Source: an uncultured bacterium (lineage in GTDB: Bacteria > Krumholzibacteriota > Krumholzibacteriia > LZORAL124-64-63). Taken from it: a DNA stretch of 64,000 nt. The first letter of the stretch is position 1, and the number at the start of each line of letters is the position of its first letter. Position numbers and translations under genes: made by a program. The stretch covers positions 1-64,000 of the forward strand of contig CAIWHK010000029.1 in the NCBI GenBank assembly GCA_903912525.1, written 5' to 3'. The notes under the pieces are model-generated. The model was not told the DNA's origin, made no database searches, and saw only the letters and a program-made list of their open reading frames with translations. Positions 24,103 through 33,654 of the stretch are shown in pieces.

Positions 24103-25104
24103 TCAGCGCACGAGCGTGATGCTCCCGCGCGCGCCGGTGCCGGCGATGCGCGCGACGTACAGGTAGCGACCCGACGGCACCAGCCGACCCAGGTCGTCGG
24201 AGCCGTCCCAGGTCGCCGTGACGCGACCGTTCGCGACGTCGCCGGTTTGCAGCTTCCGGACCAGCTGGCCGCGGATGTCGTAGAGGTCGATCTCGGCGCC
24301 GGCCGTCGCGTCCATGTCCGACGGCAGCAGCAGTTCGATCGTCGTGCGGGGGTTGCAGGGGTTCGGGAAGGCGCGGCTGGTGACCGACACCACCACGGGC
24401 GTCGTGTCGGCGAGGTAACCCACGAGCATCTCACGCAGGCCGCCCACGCGGTCCGGCGTCGCCAGCGTGTGGTTCTCCAGGCCGATGTTCGCCGTCGCCA
24501 GGATGCCGCCGAACAGGTAGCGGAAATCCTCGGCCAGGATCTCGCGCGCCCGCAGCGCGTGCGGCGCGTCGGCGCCCGCGGCGGCCAGGTCCAGGCCGCG
24601 CAGCGCGGCGTAGGCTTCCCAGCGGCCCTGGTGTCCGTCCATGGCGGCCCACGTCAGCACGTGACCCATCTCGTGGGTCGTGATGTAGGCCGTGATGGCG
24701 TCGCCCAGCGGCGCGTACGAGGGCGACAGGAAGATGGCGCCGCGGCGGGCGAAGCTGCTGCCGATGTCGGCCGGGATGGCGTCGAGGATGAAGACCTCGA
24801 CCTCGACGTCGCAGGTGAACCCGCGCATGTCGCCCAGGGCGGCCATGACGACGTCGGCGTCGAACGGATAGAGGGTGCGGGTCGCGGGCGCCAGCGTCAC
24901 GCTGCCGGCCAGCGGCGAGCTGAGGACGCGGCTGCCGTCGGCCGACACGGTGCAGGCGGCGGCGATCTCGGAAGCGTCGTGGAGGGTGACGCGCAGGCCG
25001 TTGTCGAACGACGCCGAACTGGCCGCCACCGCGCTGCCGGCCGCGAGCAGGACGACCGCCGCCATCGCCAGGGCACCGTTGAGCTTTCCGTTCTGCGCCA
25101 TCAT
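24103..25104 (-). CDS. secreted zinc metallopeptidase-like protein with FlgD-Ig tail
   Basis: A 333-residue exported protein with a signal peptide (NGALAMAAVVLLAAGSAVA, cleavage near residue 28). A HExxH zinc motif lies in 'ITTHEMGHVLTWAAMDGHQG' (about 141-160), and a second acidic helix 'ILAEDFRYLFGG' (about 190-201) might supply the third ligand. The final ~95 residues ('RAFPNPCNPRTTIELLLPSD' to 'LYVARIAGTGARGSITLVR') form a FlgD-like Ig sorting domain. The family is not recognised and catalytic activity is inferred from the motif alone. The ATG at 25104 has AAAGGA upstream. The tail matches that of the 927-residue FG-GAP protein in this window, implying a shared export or anchoring route. 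Confidence 0.75.
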   Translation of the reverse strand: MMAQNGKLNGALAMAAVVLLAAGSAVAASSASFDNGLRVTLHDASEIAAACTVSADGSRVLSSPLAGSVTLAPATRTLYPFDADVVMAALGDMRGFTCDVEVEVFILDAIPADIGSSFARRGAIFLSPSYAPLGDAITAYITTHEMGHVLTWAAMDGHQGRWEAYAALRGLDLAAAGADAPHALRAREILAEDFRYLFGGILATANIGLENHTLATPDRVGGLREMLVGYLADTTPVVVSVTSRAFPNPCNPRTTIELLLPSDMDATAGAEIDLYDIRGQLVRKLQTGDVANGRVTATWDGSDDLGRLVPSGRYLYVARIAGTGARGSITLVR

Positions 25105-25444
25105 GGGATCCTTTGCGCCGCGATCGTCCGTGTCCGGGCCGGCTGGGGAATCCGCCGCCGCCGCTGCTGGTCCTGCTCGAAATACCGCAGCTTTCGTACC
25201 TTGGACGCACCCGTCGCGAAGTGATGGTCAAAAATTGATTCCATAAATCATGTTACCGGATAATCGATGCTGGTTCAACAAAATACGGGAGCGCCGCCTA
25301 GGCCCGACAGTGGCCGGCGACCGCGTGGACCCGGGCCCGGGCCACCCACGGAAGGCTCAACTGGGGAAAATTGCGCAGATTATAGGGGAAAATAACCCGA
25401 TCAAGGGTTCGAAAATCGCCGGGCCAACCGGGAGTGCCGGAGAA
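25105..25444. other. 340-base intergenic region, relatively AT-rich
   Basis: No gene is seen in this gap between two minus-strand genes. It is visibly richer in A+T than its surroundings, with the repeated octamer TTTTCCCC flanking a TATAAT (minus strand, near 25379-25384) and a TTGACC at 25226-25231 that lacks a matching -10. It probably holds the promoter of the metallopeptidase gene and a weak terminator (AACCC/GGGTT near 25397-25412) for the upstream membrane protein. Confidence 0.5.
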
Positions 25445-26908
25445 TCAACCGGCGGCGGGGCGGGTGCCCAGGCGCGTCAGGACGAGCGCCCCGAGGCCGA
25501 AGGCGAATGCGACGGCCTTGACCGACACGGCCAGCACGAAGACCGCGATGACCGCCGGCAGCGGGGCGCCCAGCAGGTTGAGCAGCGAAGCCAGGAAGGC
25601 GACGGAGTGCAGCACGCACAAGCCCAGGGTGACCGCCAGGGCGTCGGACCGGCCCGCGGCGCCGGTTGTCGCCTGACCGAACAGGCGCCGGCCGACCAGG
25701 ATGCCGGTCACGGCCACCGCCAGCACCGTCACGGCGGAAACCGCGAGGGCCAGCAGCAGGGCCACCGGAACGCCGATCACCGTGATCACCAGCAGGGCCG
25801 TCAGGACGAGCAGCGCGGCCGGGGCGGTCAACCCCAGCAGGGCGCCGGCGCCGAACACGCGTGCGGGATCGGCCTGCAGGCGCGCCAGCACCGCTTCGCG
25901 CCGGGCCACAGGAACGACGGCCACCGCCAGCAGCGACGCCAGCAGGGTCACCAGGAACATCCCCTGCGCCAGTGCGAACGTCAGCCCGCGGTGCCCCAGC
26001 AGCCCGCTGACGCCGTGGCCGCGGCTGAGGCCTCCGTCCAGCCAGTCCAGGGCGACGGTGTTGCCGGTCTTGGCCCCGGGCGCGGCGTCCATCCTGCCGC
26101 CGATGGCGACGGCACTGCCGCGGACGTCGGCATCGTCGAGCAGGCTCAGCGCGCCGCCGACAGTCACGACATTGCCGTCGACGCGGCCGGCCACTTCACA
26201 GTCGCCGAAAATGACCACGACATTGCCGCGCACATCCTCGTTGGGAGCGACGGCCACCGCATGGCCGATGCGCACGACGTTGCCGTCAACCACGTGGCGC
26301 GGCGGCTTGGGCGGCCGCGCCATGGGGATGAAGTCGGCCAGCGTATGGTGGCGGCCCGGCGTCGACAACGAGTCGGGCAGTTCCTTGAGGATCGCCTCGG
26401 TCAGGGCCTCGATGCCCTGGCTGACGCGTTCATCGAGGTTTTCCGGGATCGAGATGATGATGCCGTCGCCGGCGTCGTCGACCAGCGAGATCCGGTTGTC
26501 CTTGACGGCGAACTCGAGCTTGCCGAGCTGCGCGCCGATGCCCTCGACCATGCGCGTGACGTCGCCGATATTGCGCTCGATCATGATCCGCTGCTCGGCC
26601 GTGAGTTCGCCGTCGCCCTCGCCGGCCAGGCTGTCGCTCAGGACGCGGATCATCGTCCGGTACTTGCGGATCTCCATGAGCAGGGAATCACGGCCCGCGG
26701 CCGCGGCCGCGGACTGCGCCAGGTGGGCATCGGCGACGGCGTGGGCCTGGCGGGGGTCGCGAGCCGAGGTGGCGGCGGTCGCCAGGGCGGGAACGAGCTG
26801 GGCCAGGGCCAGCGCGGCCAGGAGCAGCAGGACGGCGGGAACGCCAGCCAGCGGCAGGCCGTCGCCGGCGCTGCCGGCAGCCACGGTCCTGGTCCGCCGC
26901 GCGTCCAT
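25445..26908 (-). CDS. membrane protein with bactofilin-like repeats
   Basis: A 487-residue protein. It has one N-terminal hydrophobic segment (about 19-46), a helical region about 75-190 with a possible coiled coil, then a beta-helix-like region (about 200-290). The latter has repeated 'GNVV.igg...v.g.v.G' units ('VDGNVVRIG', 'VRGNVVVIFGDCEVAGRVDG', 'GNVVTVGGALSLLDDADVRG') typical of the polymer-forming bactofilin family. The C-terminus has four to five transmembrane helices (about 305-480). Its start lies two bases after the anti-sigma stop, so it belongs with that sigma/anti-sigma set and could sense envelope state; this is inference. Confidence 0.7.
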   Translation of the reverse strand: MDARRTRTVAAGSAGDGLPLAGVPAVLLLLAALALAQLVPALATAATSARDPRQAHAVADAHLAQSAAAAAGRDSLLMEIRKYRTMIRVLSDSLAGEGDGELTAEQRIMIERNIGDVTRMVEGIGAQLGKLEFAVKDNRISLVDDAGDGIIISIPENLDERVSQGIEALTEAILKELPDSLSTPGRHHTLADFIPMARPPKPPRHVVDGNVVRIGHAVAVAPNEDVRGNVVVIFGDCEVAGRVDGNVVTVGGALSLLDDADVRGSAVAIGGRMDAAPGAKTGNTVALDWLDGGLSRGHGVSGLLGHRGLTFALAQGMFLVTLLASLLAVAVVPVARREAVLARLQADPARVFGAGALLGLTAPAALLVLTALLVITVIGVPVALLLALAVSAVTVLAVAVTGILVGRRLFGQATTGAAGRSDALAVTLGLCVLHSVAFLASLLNLLGAPLPAVIAVFVLAVSVKAVAFAFGLGALVLTRLGTRPAAG

Positions 26909-26910
26909 GG

Positions 26911-27432
26911 TCAGCCCTCGGCCCGGCTAAGGCCCACCAGGCGGCGCCCGGCGCTCTGCAGGCGGCACAGGAGTTCGGGGGCCAGGCCGGCCGCACCGGG
27001 GGCCAGAAGCCAGCCGCTGCCGGCGCCGGCGATGAACACGGCCGCGACGGCTGCCGTGACGAGCAGGCCGCCGAGCCGCGTCGCGCGGGCGCGCAGCCAT
27101 GCAGGCAGGAACTGCTCTTCGAGGAAGACAGGGACGCGCTCGCGGCGCAACGACGCCATCGCCTGGTAGGCCGCGTAAGGCACCGAGGCGAGGACCTTGT
27201 CATCGAAATCGGCGGGCGCTTCCAGCGCCGGCAGCGCCTCGAGGCCGGCGAATACGGCGCGCAGCGCGTCGTGGTCGACCCGGCACGACTCGCACTCGCG
27301 CAGATGCAGGAACACCGAAAGGGACCGCTTCTTCTCGAGGGTCCCGTCCAGGTAATCCTGCAACTCAAGGCAGCAGTCCGGGCAGCTCAGCCCGTCGCCC
27401 GCCTGATGATTCCGCTGGTCATGGCCGTCCAT
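26911..27432 (-). CDS. zinc-finger anti-sigma factor
   Basis: A 173-residue protein. The N-terminal anti-sigma zinc finger has the ligands in 'GLSCPDCCLELQDYL' and 'FLHLRECESCRVD' (H-x3-C-x2-C, about residues 44-51). A helical linker and one transmembrane segment (about 117-137, 'GLLVTAAVAAVFIAGAGSGW') follow. The protein would hold an ECF sigma factor at the membrane. The start at 27432 is supported by AAGGAG five bases upstream; five extra codons upstream are open. The cognate sigma gene is 259 bases upstream on the same strand, and the bactofilin-like gene follows within two bases. Confidence 0.88.
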   Translation of the reverse strand: MDGHDQRNHQAGDGLSCPDCCLELQDYLDGTLEKKRSLSVFLHLRECESCRVDHDALRAVFAGLEALPALEAPADFDDKVLASVPYAAYQAMASLRRERVPVFLEEQFLPAWLRARATRLGGLLVTAAVAAVFIAGAGSGWLLAPGAAGLAPELLCRLQSAGRRLVGLSRAEG

Positions 27433-27691
27433 AGCGGCTCCTTCCATCCCCTGCGGCGCTTCCGGCGGGCATCCTAACCGGGAGCCGCCGGGCTGCGCAA
27501 TCTGTGATGGGGGGGAACGGTCGGGCCGAAGCCCCTCCGTTCCCTCCCCTGGCAGGTGTCGAATCCCCCGACATTGACTTGATCACCCGCCGCGGGGATC
27601 TACGGCGCGACCGGGGACCGGGTTTCACGGGTTTCGTGATTATTTCCCGCCGACCGCCCCGGGGGTGCCCGCCAAGCCCCCCCCCGGCGGG

Positions 27692-28273
27692 TCAGATATC
27701 GTAGGACCGGTCGGCCAGCATCTGCTGGATCTGGGCCCGGGCGCGGTGGATCCGGGCCTTGACCGTCCCGAGGGGCAATTGGAGGACCTCGGCAATCTCC
27801 TCGTAGGACAGCTGCTGCTGGTGGCGCAGGAGGGTGATCGCCTTGTAATGCGGCGGGAGATCGGCGATGACCTCCTCCAGCCTTGAGACGGCCTCCCTGC
27901 GCTCGAGCACGGTGTCGGGGCCGGGCCCCTCGTCCGGGATCTGCAGTTCGAACTCCTCGCCGTCCGGGCCGGCCACCCCATCCAGTGACAGGAACCGCAT
28001 GCGGTTGCGGCGCAGGTGGTCGATGCAGTGGTTCGAGGCGATGCGGAAAAGCCAGCTGCTGAACGCGTATTCCTCGTCAAAGCGGTCCAGCAGGCGGAAG
28101 ACCTTGATGAAGACTTCCTGCGCCAGGTCGCGCGCATCCTCGGGGTTCCGCGACATGCGATAGCACAGGTTGTAGATGGGGCCCCGGTAGCGCGCGAGGA
28201 TCTCCGCAAAGGCGGCTTCCTCACCGCGCTTGCAGCGGCGGATCGTCTTGAGGTCCTGGTGGCGATCGAACAT
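27692..28273 (-). CDS. ECF RNA polymerase sigma factor (RpoE-like)
   Basis: A 193-residue sigma-70 family protein with only regions 2 and 4. Region 2 spans about 27-95 ('YNLCYRMSRNPEDARDLAQE', 'FSSWLFRIASNHCIDHLRRN'). Region 4 spans about 130-185 with the helix-turn-helix 'LSYEEIAEVLQLPLGTVKAR'. This is the RpoE/SigW type responding to envelope or stress signals. It begins with ATG. A good promoter lies about 35 bases upstream. The 258 bases between its stop and the anti-sigma start hold no gene I can see but contain long G/C runs, and co-transcription with the anti-sigma gene is likely but not proven. Confidence 0.95.
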   Translation of the reverse strand: MFDRHQDLKTIRRCKRGEEAAFAEILARYRGPIYNLCYRMSRNPEDARDLAQEVFIKVFRLLDRFDEEYAFSSWLFRIASNHCIDHLRRNRMRFLSLDGVAGPDGEEFELQIPDEGPGPDTVLERREAVSRLEEVIADLPPHYKAITLLRHQQQLSYEEIAEVLQLPLGTVKARIHRARAQIQQMLADRSYDI

Positions 28274-28305
28274 CCGTCACCTTCCGCCGTTGGGCACGAA
28301 CCGGG

Positions 28306-28335
28306 AACATAGGCGGAGCGCGCGCCGGGGGTCAA
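28306..28335 (-). promoter_or_regulatory. promoter for the ECF sigma factor operon
   Basis: On the minus strand, TTGACC (28330-28335) and TATGTT (28306-28311) are 18 bases apart, placing the start about 25-30 bases before the sigma ATG. It looks like a housekeeping promoter; an ECF-type AAC/CGT element was not seen. Confidence 0.6.
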
Positions 28336-28383
28336 CCCCGGGCGCGTTCACGCCGCCGCCGGTCCGTTGCCGCGGACCCGCGG

Positions 28384-29770
<1,387 letters not shown>

Positions 29771-29788
29771 ACCGAAGGAGCGGAACCC

Positions 29789-30163
29789 GTGGCAAGGATG
29801 CCCCGTCCGTTGAAGTATGCCGCGCGTGCCGGAGCCCCGCGCTCCGGCCCGCGCGGCCAAGTCTGGGTCCCCCGGGCCGCCCTCTGGCTGGCCATCGGCG
29901 CCCTTGTGGCCGGCGTGGTACTCGTCCAGCTGGGCGACAGCGGTGTCCCGTCCTGGCGCCGGCTGCAGGTCCAGGACGCGCAGCTTGCGCGCGAGGTCGA
30001 CGACCTGACGACGCGCAACGAGGAACTGCAACGCGACCTCAAGCAGATCAAGACCGATCCCGAACTCCTCGAGCGCCTGGCCCGCGAGAAGGCGGGCATG
30101 CAGCGACCGGGCGAGGCCGTGCTGAAGCTGCTGCCGGCGGGCGACGGCGGCGACGGCAAGTAG
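29789..30163 (+). CDS. FtsB/DivIC-family septum protein
   Basis: A 124-residue protein with a basic N-terminus, one transmembrane helix (about 33-50, 'LWLAIGALVAGVVLVQLG') and a periplasmic coiled coil (about 55-95, 'LQVQDAQLAREVDDLTTRNE', 'ELQRDLKQIKTDPELLERLA'). It ends with the FtsB/DivIC-type 'REKAGMQRPGEAVLKLLP'. Family members form the FtsQLB division complex with FtsL and FtsQ. It starts at GTG, eight bases after AAGGAG. The position directly after eno is the usual neighbourhood for ftsB and strengthens the call. Confidence 0.85.
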   Translation: MARMPRPLKYAARAGAPRSGPRGQVWVPRAALWLAIGALVAGVVLVQLGDSGVPSWRRLQVQDAQLAREVDDLTTRNEELQRDLKQIKTDPELLERLAREKAGMQRPGEAVLKLLPAGDGGDGK

Positions 30164-30218
30164 GCCGCCGGATCCGGGGCGGCTGGGGAGCGGGCAATCT
30201 GCCTTGGCGGGCCCCGCC

Positions 30219-30247
30219 TTGACAGCCCCCCGACCGCTGCCTATATT
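30219..30247 (+). promoter_or_regulatory. promoter for initiator tRNA
   Basis: A perfect TTGACA (30219-30224) and a TATATT -10 (30242-30247), 17 bases apart, place the start about 18 bases before the initiator tRNA. Confidence 0.8.
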
Positions 30248-30271
30248 CGCCGCGCAGAACAAAGACTTGGA

Positions 30272-30348
<77 letters not shown>

Positions 30349-30352
30349 CATA

Positions 30353-30384
30353 AAAAGGCCCGGCTTCGGCCGGGCCTTTTGCTT
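30353..30384 (+). terminator. terminator after the initiator tRNA
   Basis: AAAAGGCCCGGC / GCCGGGCCTTTT with a TTCG loop followed by GCTT; it starts five bases after the tRNA CCA. A tetraloop-capped GC stem with an A/T base is a textbook intrinsic terminator. Confidence 0.92.
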
Positions 30385-30410
30385 ATCATCCACCGGACCA
30401 CACGATCGGC

Positions 30411-30438
30411 TTGACCATCTCAACCGCTTGGGCATCAT
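30411..30438 (+). promoter_or_regulatory. possible promoter for the two-component system
   Basis: TTGACC (30411-30416), a 16-base spacer and CATCAT (30433-30438) lie about 45 bases before the kinase start. The -10 is weak. Confidence 0.4.
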
Positions 30439-30492
30439 CCACGGCACGAGCCGGGGACGGGTGACGGGAACAGGCGACGGACGGAGGCCGCT

Positions 30493-31575
30493 TTGCGCAG
30501 CAGGATGGGTTTCTTCTACGCCGTGCTCGTGGCGATGCTCTGCGCACTCGGCGTCTGGTGGATCTACTACCTGACCGACGAGGGACGCCTCTACGTCGAA
30601 TACAGCCTGCAGAAGATGGCGAACGACCGCCTGCACGCCGCCTTCCTGATCCGCACCGACCCCGAGGTGCGCGCCGACCCCGAGCGCTGGCTGGGCCCTT
30701 CCTTCCCCAACCTCGTGTTCCGCCGCACGCCGCACGGCATCGAGACGGAGATCGACCCCAAGGTCGTGGCGCAGGTCGCCGCCGAGGGCCGCCGCCGCCG
30801 CAACATGTTCCTCTACGAAGGCGCCTTCTTCCTGGTGCTGCTGTTCGCCGGCTCCACCATCCTGGTGCTGTCATGGCGGCACGCCGAGCGCTTCAAGCAG
30901 GCGCGCGAACTGTTCCTGGCCGGCGCCACGCACGAGTTCAAGACACCGCTGGCGAGCCTGCGCCTGTACACCGAGACGCTCGCGCGCGAGGGCGTGCCGG
31001 ACGAAACGCGCACGCGCATCCAGTCGCGCATGGTGCAGGACGTCGTGCGCCTCGAGAACCTCGTCGACGACATGCTGGCCATGAGCGCGGACGACACGTT
31101 CGCGATGGGGCCGCGCATCCGCATGGACCTCTGCCGGGAATCGCAACGGGTGCTGGACGATGTCCGCCCCCTGGTGGTGGACCACGGGGCGCGGTTCGAA
31201 CTTCACGGCGACGACGGCGCCATGGTCTCCGGACAGCGGTTGTTCTTCGCGCTGGCGCTGCGCAACCTGCTGGTCAACGCCGTCAAGCACAGCCCGAACC
31301 CGGTGACCGTCGAGGTCCGCATCGAGCACGGCGACCGGCACCACCGTGTCGTGGTGGCCGACAACGGGCCCGGCATCCCGAAGAGGATCCAGCGGAAAGT
31401 CTTCGAGTGCTTCTACAGCACGACGGGTCACCAGCGCCAGGGCGGGACCGGGCTCGGCCTGTATCTCGTCCGGCGCAACATCGAGAGCATCGGCGGCAAG
31501 GTCGAGCTGCAGAGCGAGGAAGGCCAGGGCTGCACATTCACGTTGACCCTGCCGGCCGCGCCGGACGAAGCCTGA
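30493..31575 (+). CDS. sensor histidine kinase
   Basis: A 360-residue inner-membrane kinase. Transmembrane helices lie at about 6-26 and 108-128, with an ~80-residue periplasmic region between. The phosphorylated His is in 'AGATHEFKTPLASLRLYTET' (about 149-168). ATP-binding boxes follow: N box 'NLLVNAVKHSP', G1 'VVVADNGPGIPKRI', F box 'FECFYST' and G2 'GGTGLGLYLVRRNIES'. No HAMP or PAS domain is visible. It starts with TTG, GGAGG being five bases upstream; an ATG at 30505 is an alternative. The response regulator follows ten bases downstream. The signal sensed is not evident from the sequence. Confidence 0.93.
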   Translation: MRSRMGFFYAVLVAMLCALGVWWIYYLTDEGRLYVEYSLQKMANDRLHAAFLIRTDPEVRADPERWLGPSFPNLVFRRTPHGIETEIDPKVVAQVAAEGRRRRNMFLYEGAFFLVLLFAGSTILVLSWRHAERFKQARELFLAGATHEFKTPLASLRLYTETLAREGVPDETRTRIQSRMVQDVVRLENLVDDMLAMSADDTFAMGPRIRMDLCRESQRVLDDVRPLVVDHGARFELHGDDGAMVSGQRLFFALALRNLLVNAVKHSPNPVTVEVRIEHGDRHHRVVVADNGPGIPKRIQRKVFECFYSTTGHQRQGGTGLGLYLVRRNIESIGGKVELQSEEGQGCTFTLTLPAAPDEA

Positions 31576-31585
31576 AAGGAACGCG

Positions 31586-32302
31586 ATGAAACGGCGGATC
31601 CTGGTCGTCGAAGATGACGCGCACCTGGCCGATGGACTGGCCATCAACCTCGAACTCGAAGGTTACGAACCGCTGCTCGCGGCGAGCGCCGAAGACGGGT
31701 TGGCGGCGTGGCGGCGCGGCGGCGTGGACCTGATCCTGCTGGACGTGATGCTGCCGGGCATGGACGGGTTCGCGTTCTGTGGCATCGTGCGGCAGGCGGC
31801 CGACCGCGTGCCCATCCTGTTCCTGACCGCGCGCGGCGGCGGCCAGGACCGCATCCGCGGGCTGGACGAGGGCGGCGACGACTACATCACCAAGCCGTTC
31901 GACCTGCAGGAACTGCTGGCGCGCATCAAGTCGATCTTCCGGCGGCAGGACTGGATGCGCGGCCAGGAGGTGCCGGCCACGGTGCGCGTCGGGCGCGCCG
32001 ACGTGAACCTGCGCACATTCCAGGCCACCACTCCCGAGGGAACCGTCGAACTGAAGGAGAAGGAGGCGATGATCCTGCGGTTGCTGTACGAGCAGCAGGG
32101 TCAGCCGGTCGATCGCCAGACCATCCTGGACCGCGTGTGGGGCTTCGACGCCTACCCCACGATGCGCACCGTCGACAACTTCATCCTGTCCCTGCGGAAG
32201 ATCGTCGAGGAGGACCCGGGCCGGCCCCGGCACATCCTGACGGTACACGGCGTGGGTTACCGGCTGGACTGCGAGGCCCCGGGCGAAGGACCGGTGGCCT
32301 AG
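31586..32302 (+). CDS. OmpR/PhoB-family response regulator
   Basis: A 238-residue protein. The receiver domain (about 1-120) has the acidic pair EDD near residue 9, the phospho-acceptor Asp in 'VDLILLDVMLPGMDGFAF' and Lys in 'DYITKPFDL'. The winged-helix DNA-binding domain (about 140-230) includes 'LKEKEAMILRLLYEQQGQPV' and 'DNFILSLRKIVEEDP'. It is the partner of the kinase ten bases upstream. Its stop is 20 bases from the end of the convergent PrsW-like gene. Confidence 0.95.
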   Translation: MKRRILVVEDDAHLADGLAINLELEGYEPLLAASAEDGLAAWRRGGVDLILLDVMLPGMDGFAFCGIVRQAADRVPILFLTARGGGQDRIRGLDEGGDDYITKPFDLQELLARIKSIFRRQDWMRGQEVPATVRVGRADVNLRTFQATTPEGTVELKEKEAMILRLLYEQQGQPVDRQTILDRVWGFDAYPTMRTVDNFILSLRKIVEEDPGRPRHILTVHGVGYRLDCEAPGEGPVA

Positions 32303-32322
32303 GACGCCCACGGGCGCGCAGG

Positions 32323-33360
32323 TCAGGCCTGTTCCTCGAGCAGGTGCCGCTGCCAGGCATCGCGGCCGCGCCAGCGCGCCAACGGCCGCATCGCCAGCAG
32401 CCCCGCGCGGCCGACGGACTTCTCAAGCCAGCGCACCTCGGCCAGCTTCGCCGCCAGTTCGGGATCGCGCGGCGGCGCAAAACCCTGCTCGCGCAGCAGC
32501 AGCGTGCCCTTGGCGCGCAGGCTCAGTTCGCACTGCAATCTCAACAGGCACAGCATATCGGCCACGATGTCGGCGCGAAACCCGTCGCGCAGCGACTGCA
32601 GGTAACGGCCGACGGGCGTGGCCGCGACCTGCCCCTCGCGGATCAATGCCAGCAGTTCGCTGTCCAGGTCGAATCCGTGGCCCAGCCAGCGGCGCAACCG
32701 GCGCTCCCCCAGCTTCCAGGCCGCGGTCATCGCCAGCGGCATGACCACCAGCACCATGCCCGTCGACAGGAAGGGCCGCACCATGAAGCGGTTGAACAGC
32801 GCGTGCACGGCAATGGCGCCGACCAGCGCCCCGAGCCACGGACGGCCGGAATCGGCGCCGCGGCGCTCGCCCAGGCCCTGGACGAGCAGGCCGAACATCG
32901 CTGTCGCCCCGCCGTGCATGACGGCGGTGCCGAGCCCGCGGATGACCCACACCAGCAGCGGTGCGTCGGGCAACTGCGACAGGTAGTAGCCGTTCTCGAC
33001 GACCGCGAAGCCGGCGCCGACGGCAAAGCCGAGGATGGCTGTGTCGATGAGGAAGGCGGCGCGGCGCGTCGCGACCAGCCAGGCGACGAACGCGCCCTTG
33101 GCCGCCTCTTCAACGACCGGCGCGACGAGGACCGCGAAGCGCCAGGTCGGCATGTGGGTCAGGCTGAGCAGGCTGGTGTTCACGAAATACGTGGCCAGCG
33201 CCACGAGCGCGCCGACCAGCAGGGCACCGGCGACGCGACGACGGCGCACCAGGCGGAAGGTGTCGACCAGGACGAGGACCAGGAGGAAGGCCAGCACCGG
33301 AAGGCAGGCCAGCGCCGCGCGACCGGCGAGGTCCAACGGGCCCGTGCCCGCGTCCATCAT
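32323..33360 (-). CDS. PrsW-family intramembrane metalloprotease-like protein
   Basis: A 345-residue membrane protein with about eight to nine hydrophobic helices in residues 10-220. The conserved motifs of the PrsW family are present: 'APVVEEAAKGAFVAWL' (EExxK), 'GFAVVENGYYL', 'MHGGATAMFG' and 'AVHALFNRFM' (His in the membrane). PrsW in Bacillus makes the first cut in the anti-sigma factor RsiW. A ~130-residue cytosolic tail, rich in Leu and Arg, follows the membrane part. It starts three bases after the STAS gene ends and closes the birA-rrf2-STAS run. Confidence 0.85.
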   Translation of the reverse strand: MMDAGTGPLDLAGRAALACLPVLAFLLVLVLVDTFRLVRRRRVAGALLVGALVALATYFVNTSLLSLTHMPTWRFAVLVAPVVEEAAKGAFVAWLVATRRAAFLIDTAILGFAVGAGFAVVENGYYLSQLPDAPLLVWVIRGLGTAVMHGGATAMFGLLVQGLGERRGADSGRPWLGALVGAIAVHALFNRFMVRPFLSTGMVLVVMPLAMTAAWKLGERRLRRWLGHGFDLDSELLALIREGQVAATPVGRYLQSLRDGFRADIVADMLCLLRLQCELSLRAKGTLLLREQGFAPPRDPELAAKLAEVRWLEKSVGRAGLLAMRPLARWRGRDAWQRHLLEEQA

Positions 33361-33363
33361 GTC

Positions 33364-33651
33364 CTACTCGAAGGCAAAGATGCCTTCAAAGCCGGCCAGG
33401 GACAGCACTTCGCGCAGGTGGGGACTGAGACCGGCCAGGACCAGGCCGCCACCGCCCTCGTCGCGAAGGCGACGCTGCGCCGCGATGAGGATGCCCAGCC
33501 CGGCGCTGGCGATGTAATCGAGGCGCGTGAAGTCGAGGCGGCAGGTGCCCTGAACCGCGCCGAGGAATTCGCGGGCCGCCGGCGCACTCGCGGCGTCAAG
33601 GCGGCCTTCAAGCCGGACAGAGCCGTCATCCTGCCAATCGATGGCAAACAT
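33364..33651 (-). CDS. STAS-domain anti-sigma factor antagonist
   Basis: A 95-residue single-domain protein. 'MFAIDWQDDGSVRLEGRLDA' and 'CRLDFTRLDYIASAGLGILI' are typical of SpoIIAA/RsbV-type STAS domains, with the regulatory Ser in the ASAG loop (about residue 57). Such proteins bind anti-sigma kinases and are switched by phosphorylation. No RsbW-like kinase is found in the window. It lies three bases after the Rrf2 gene and three before the PrsW gene, so all are probably translated from one transcript. Confidence 0.88.
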   Translation of the reverse strand: MFAIDWQDDGSVRLEGRLDAASAPAAREFLGAVQGTCRLDFTRLDYIASAGLGILIAAQRRLRDEGGGGLVLAGLSPHLREVLSLAGFEGIFAFE

Positions 33652-33654
33652 TGG

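Noticed and set aside
25226-25231. TTGACC as a promoter for the metallopeptidase gene
   Set aside because: No TA-rich -10 is found at 16-18 bases, so it was left as a comment.
25250-27169. Plus-strand open frame of 639 codons
   Set aside because: It is antisense to the bactofilin-like and anti-sigma genes; the translation is low-complexity Gln/Arg/Gly with no domain.
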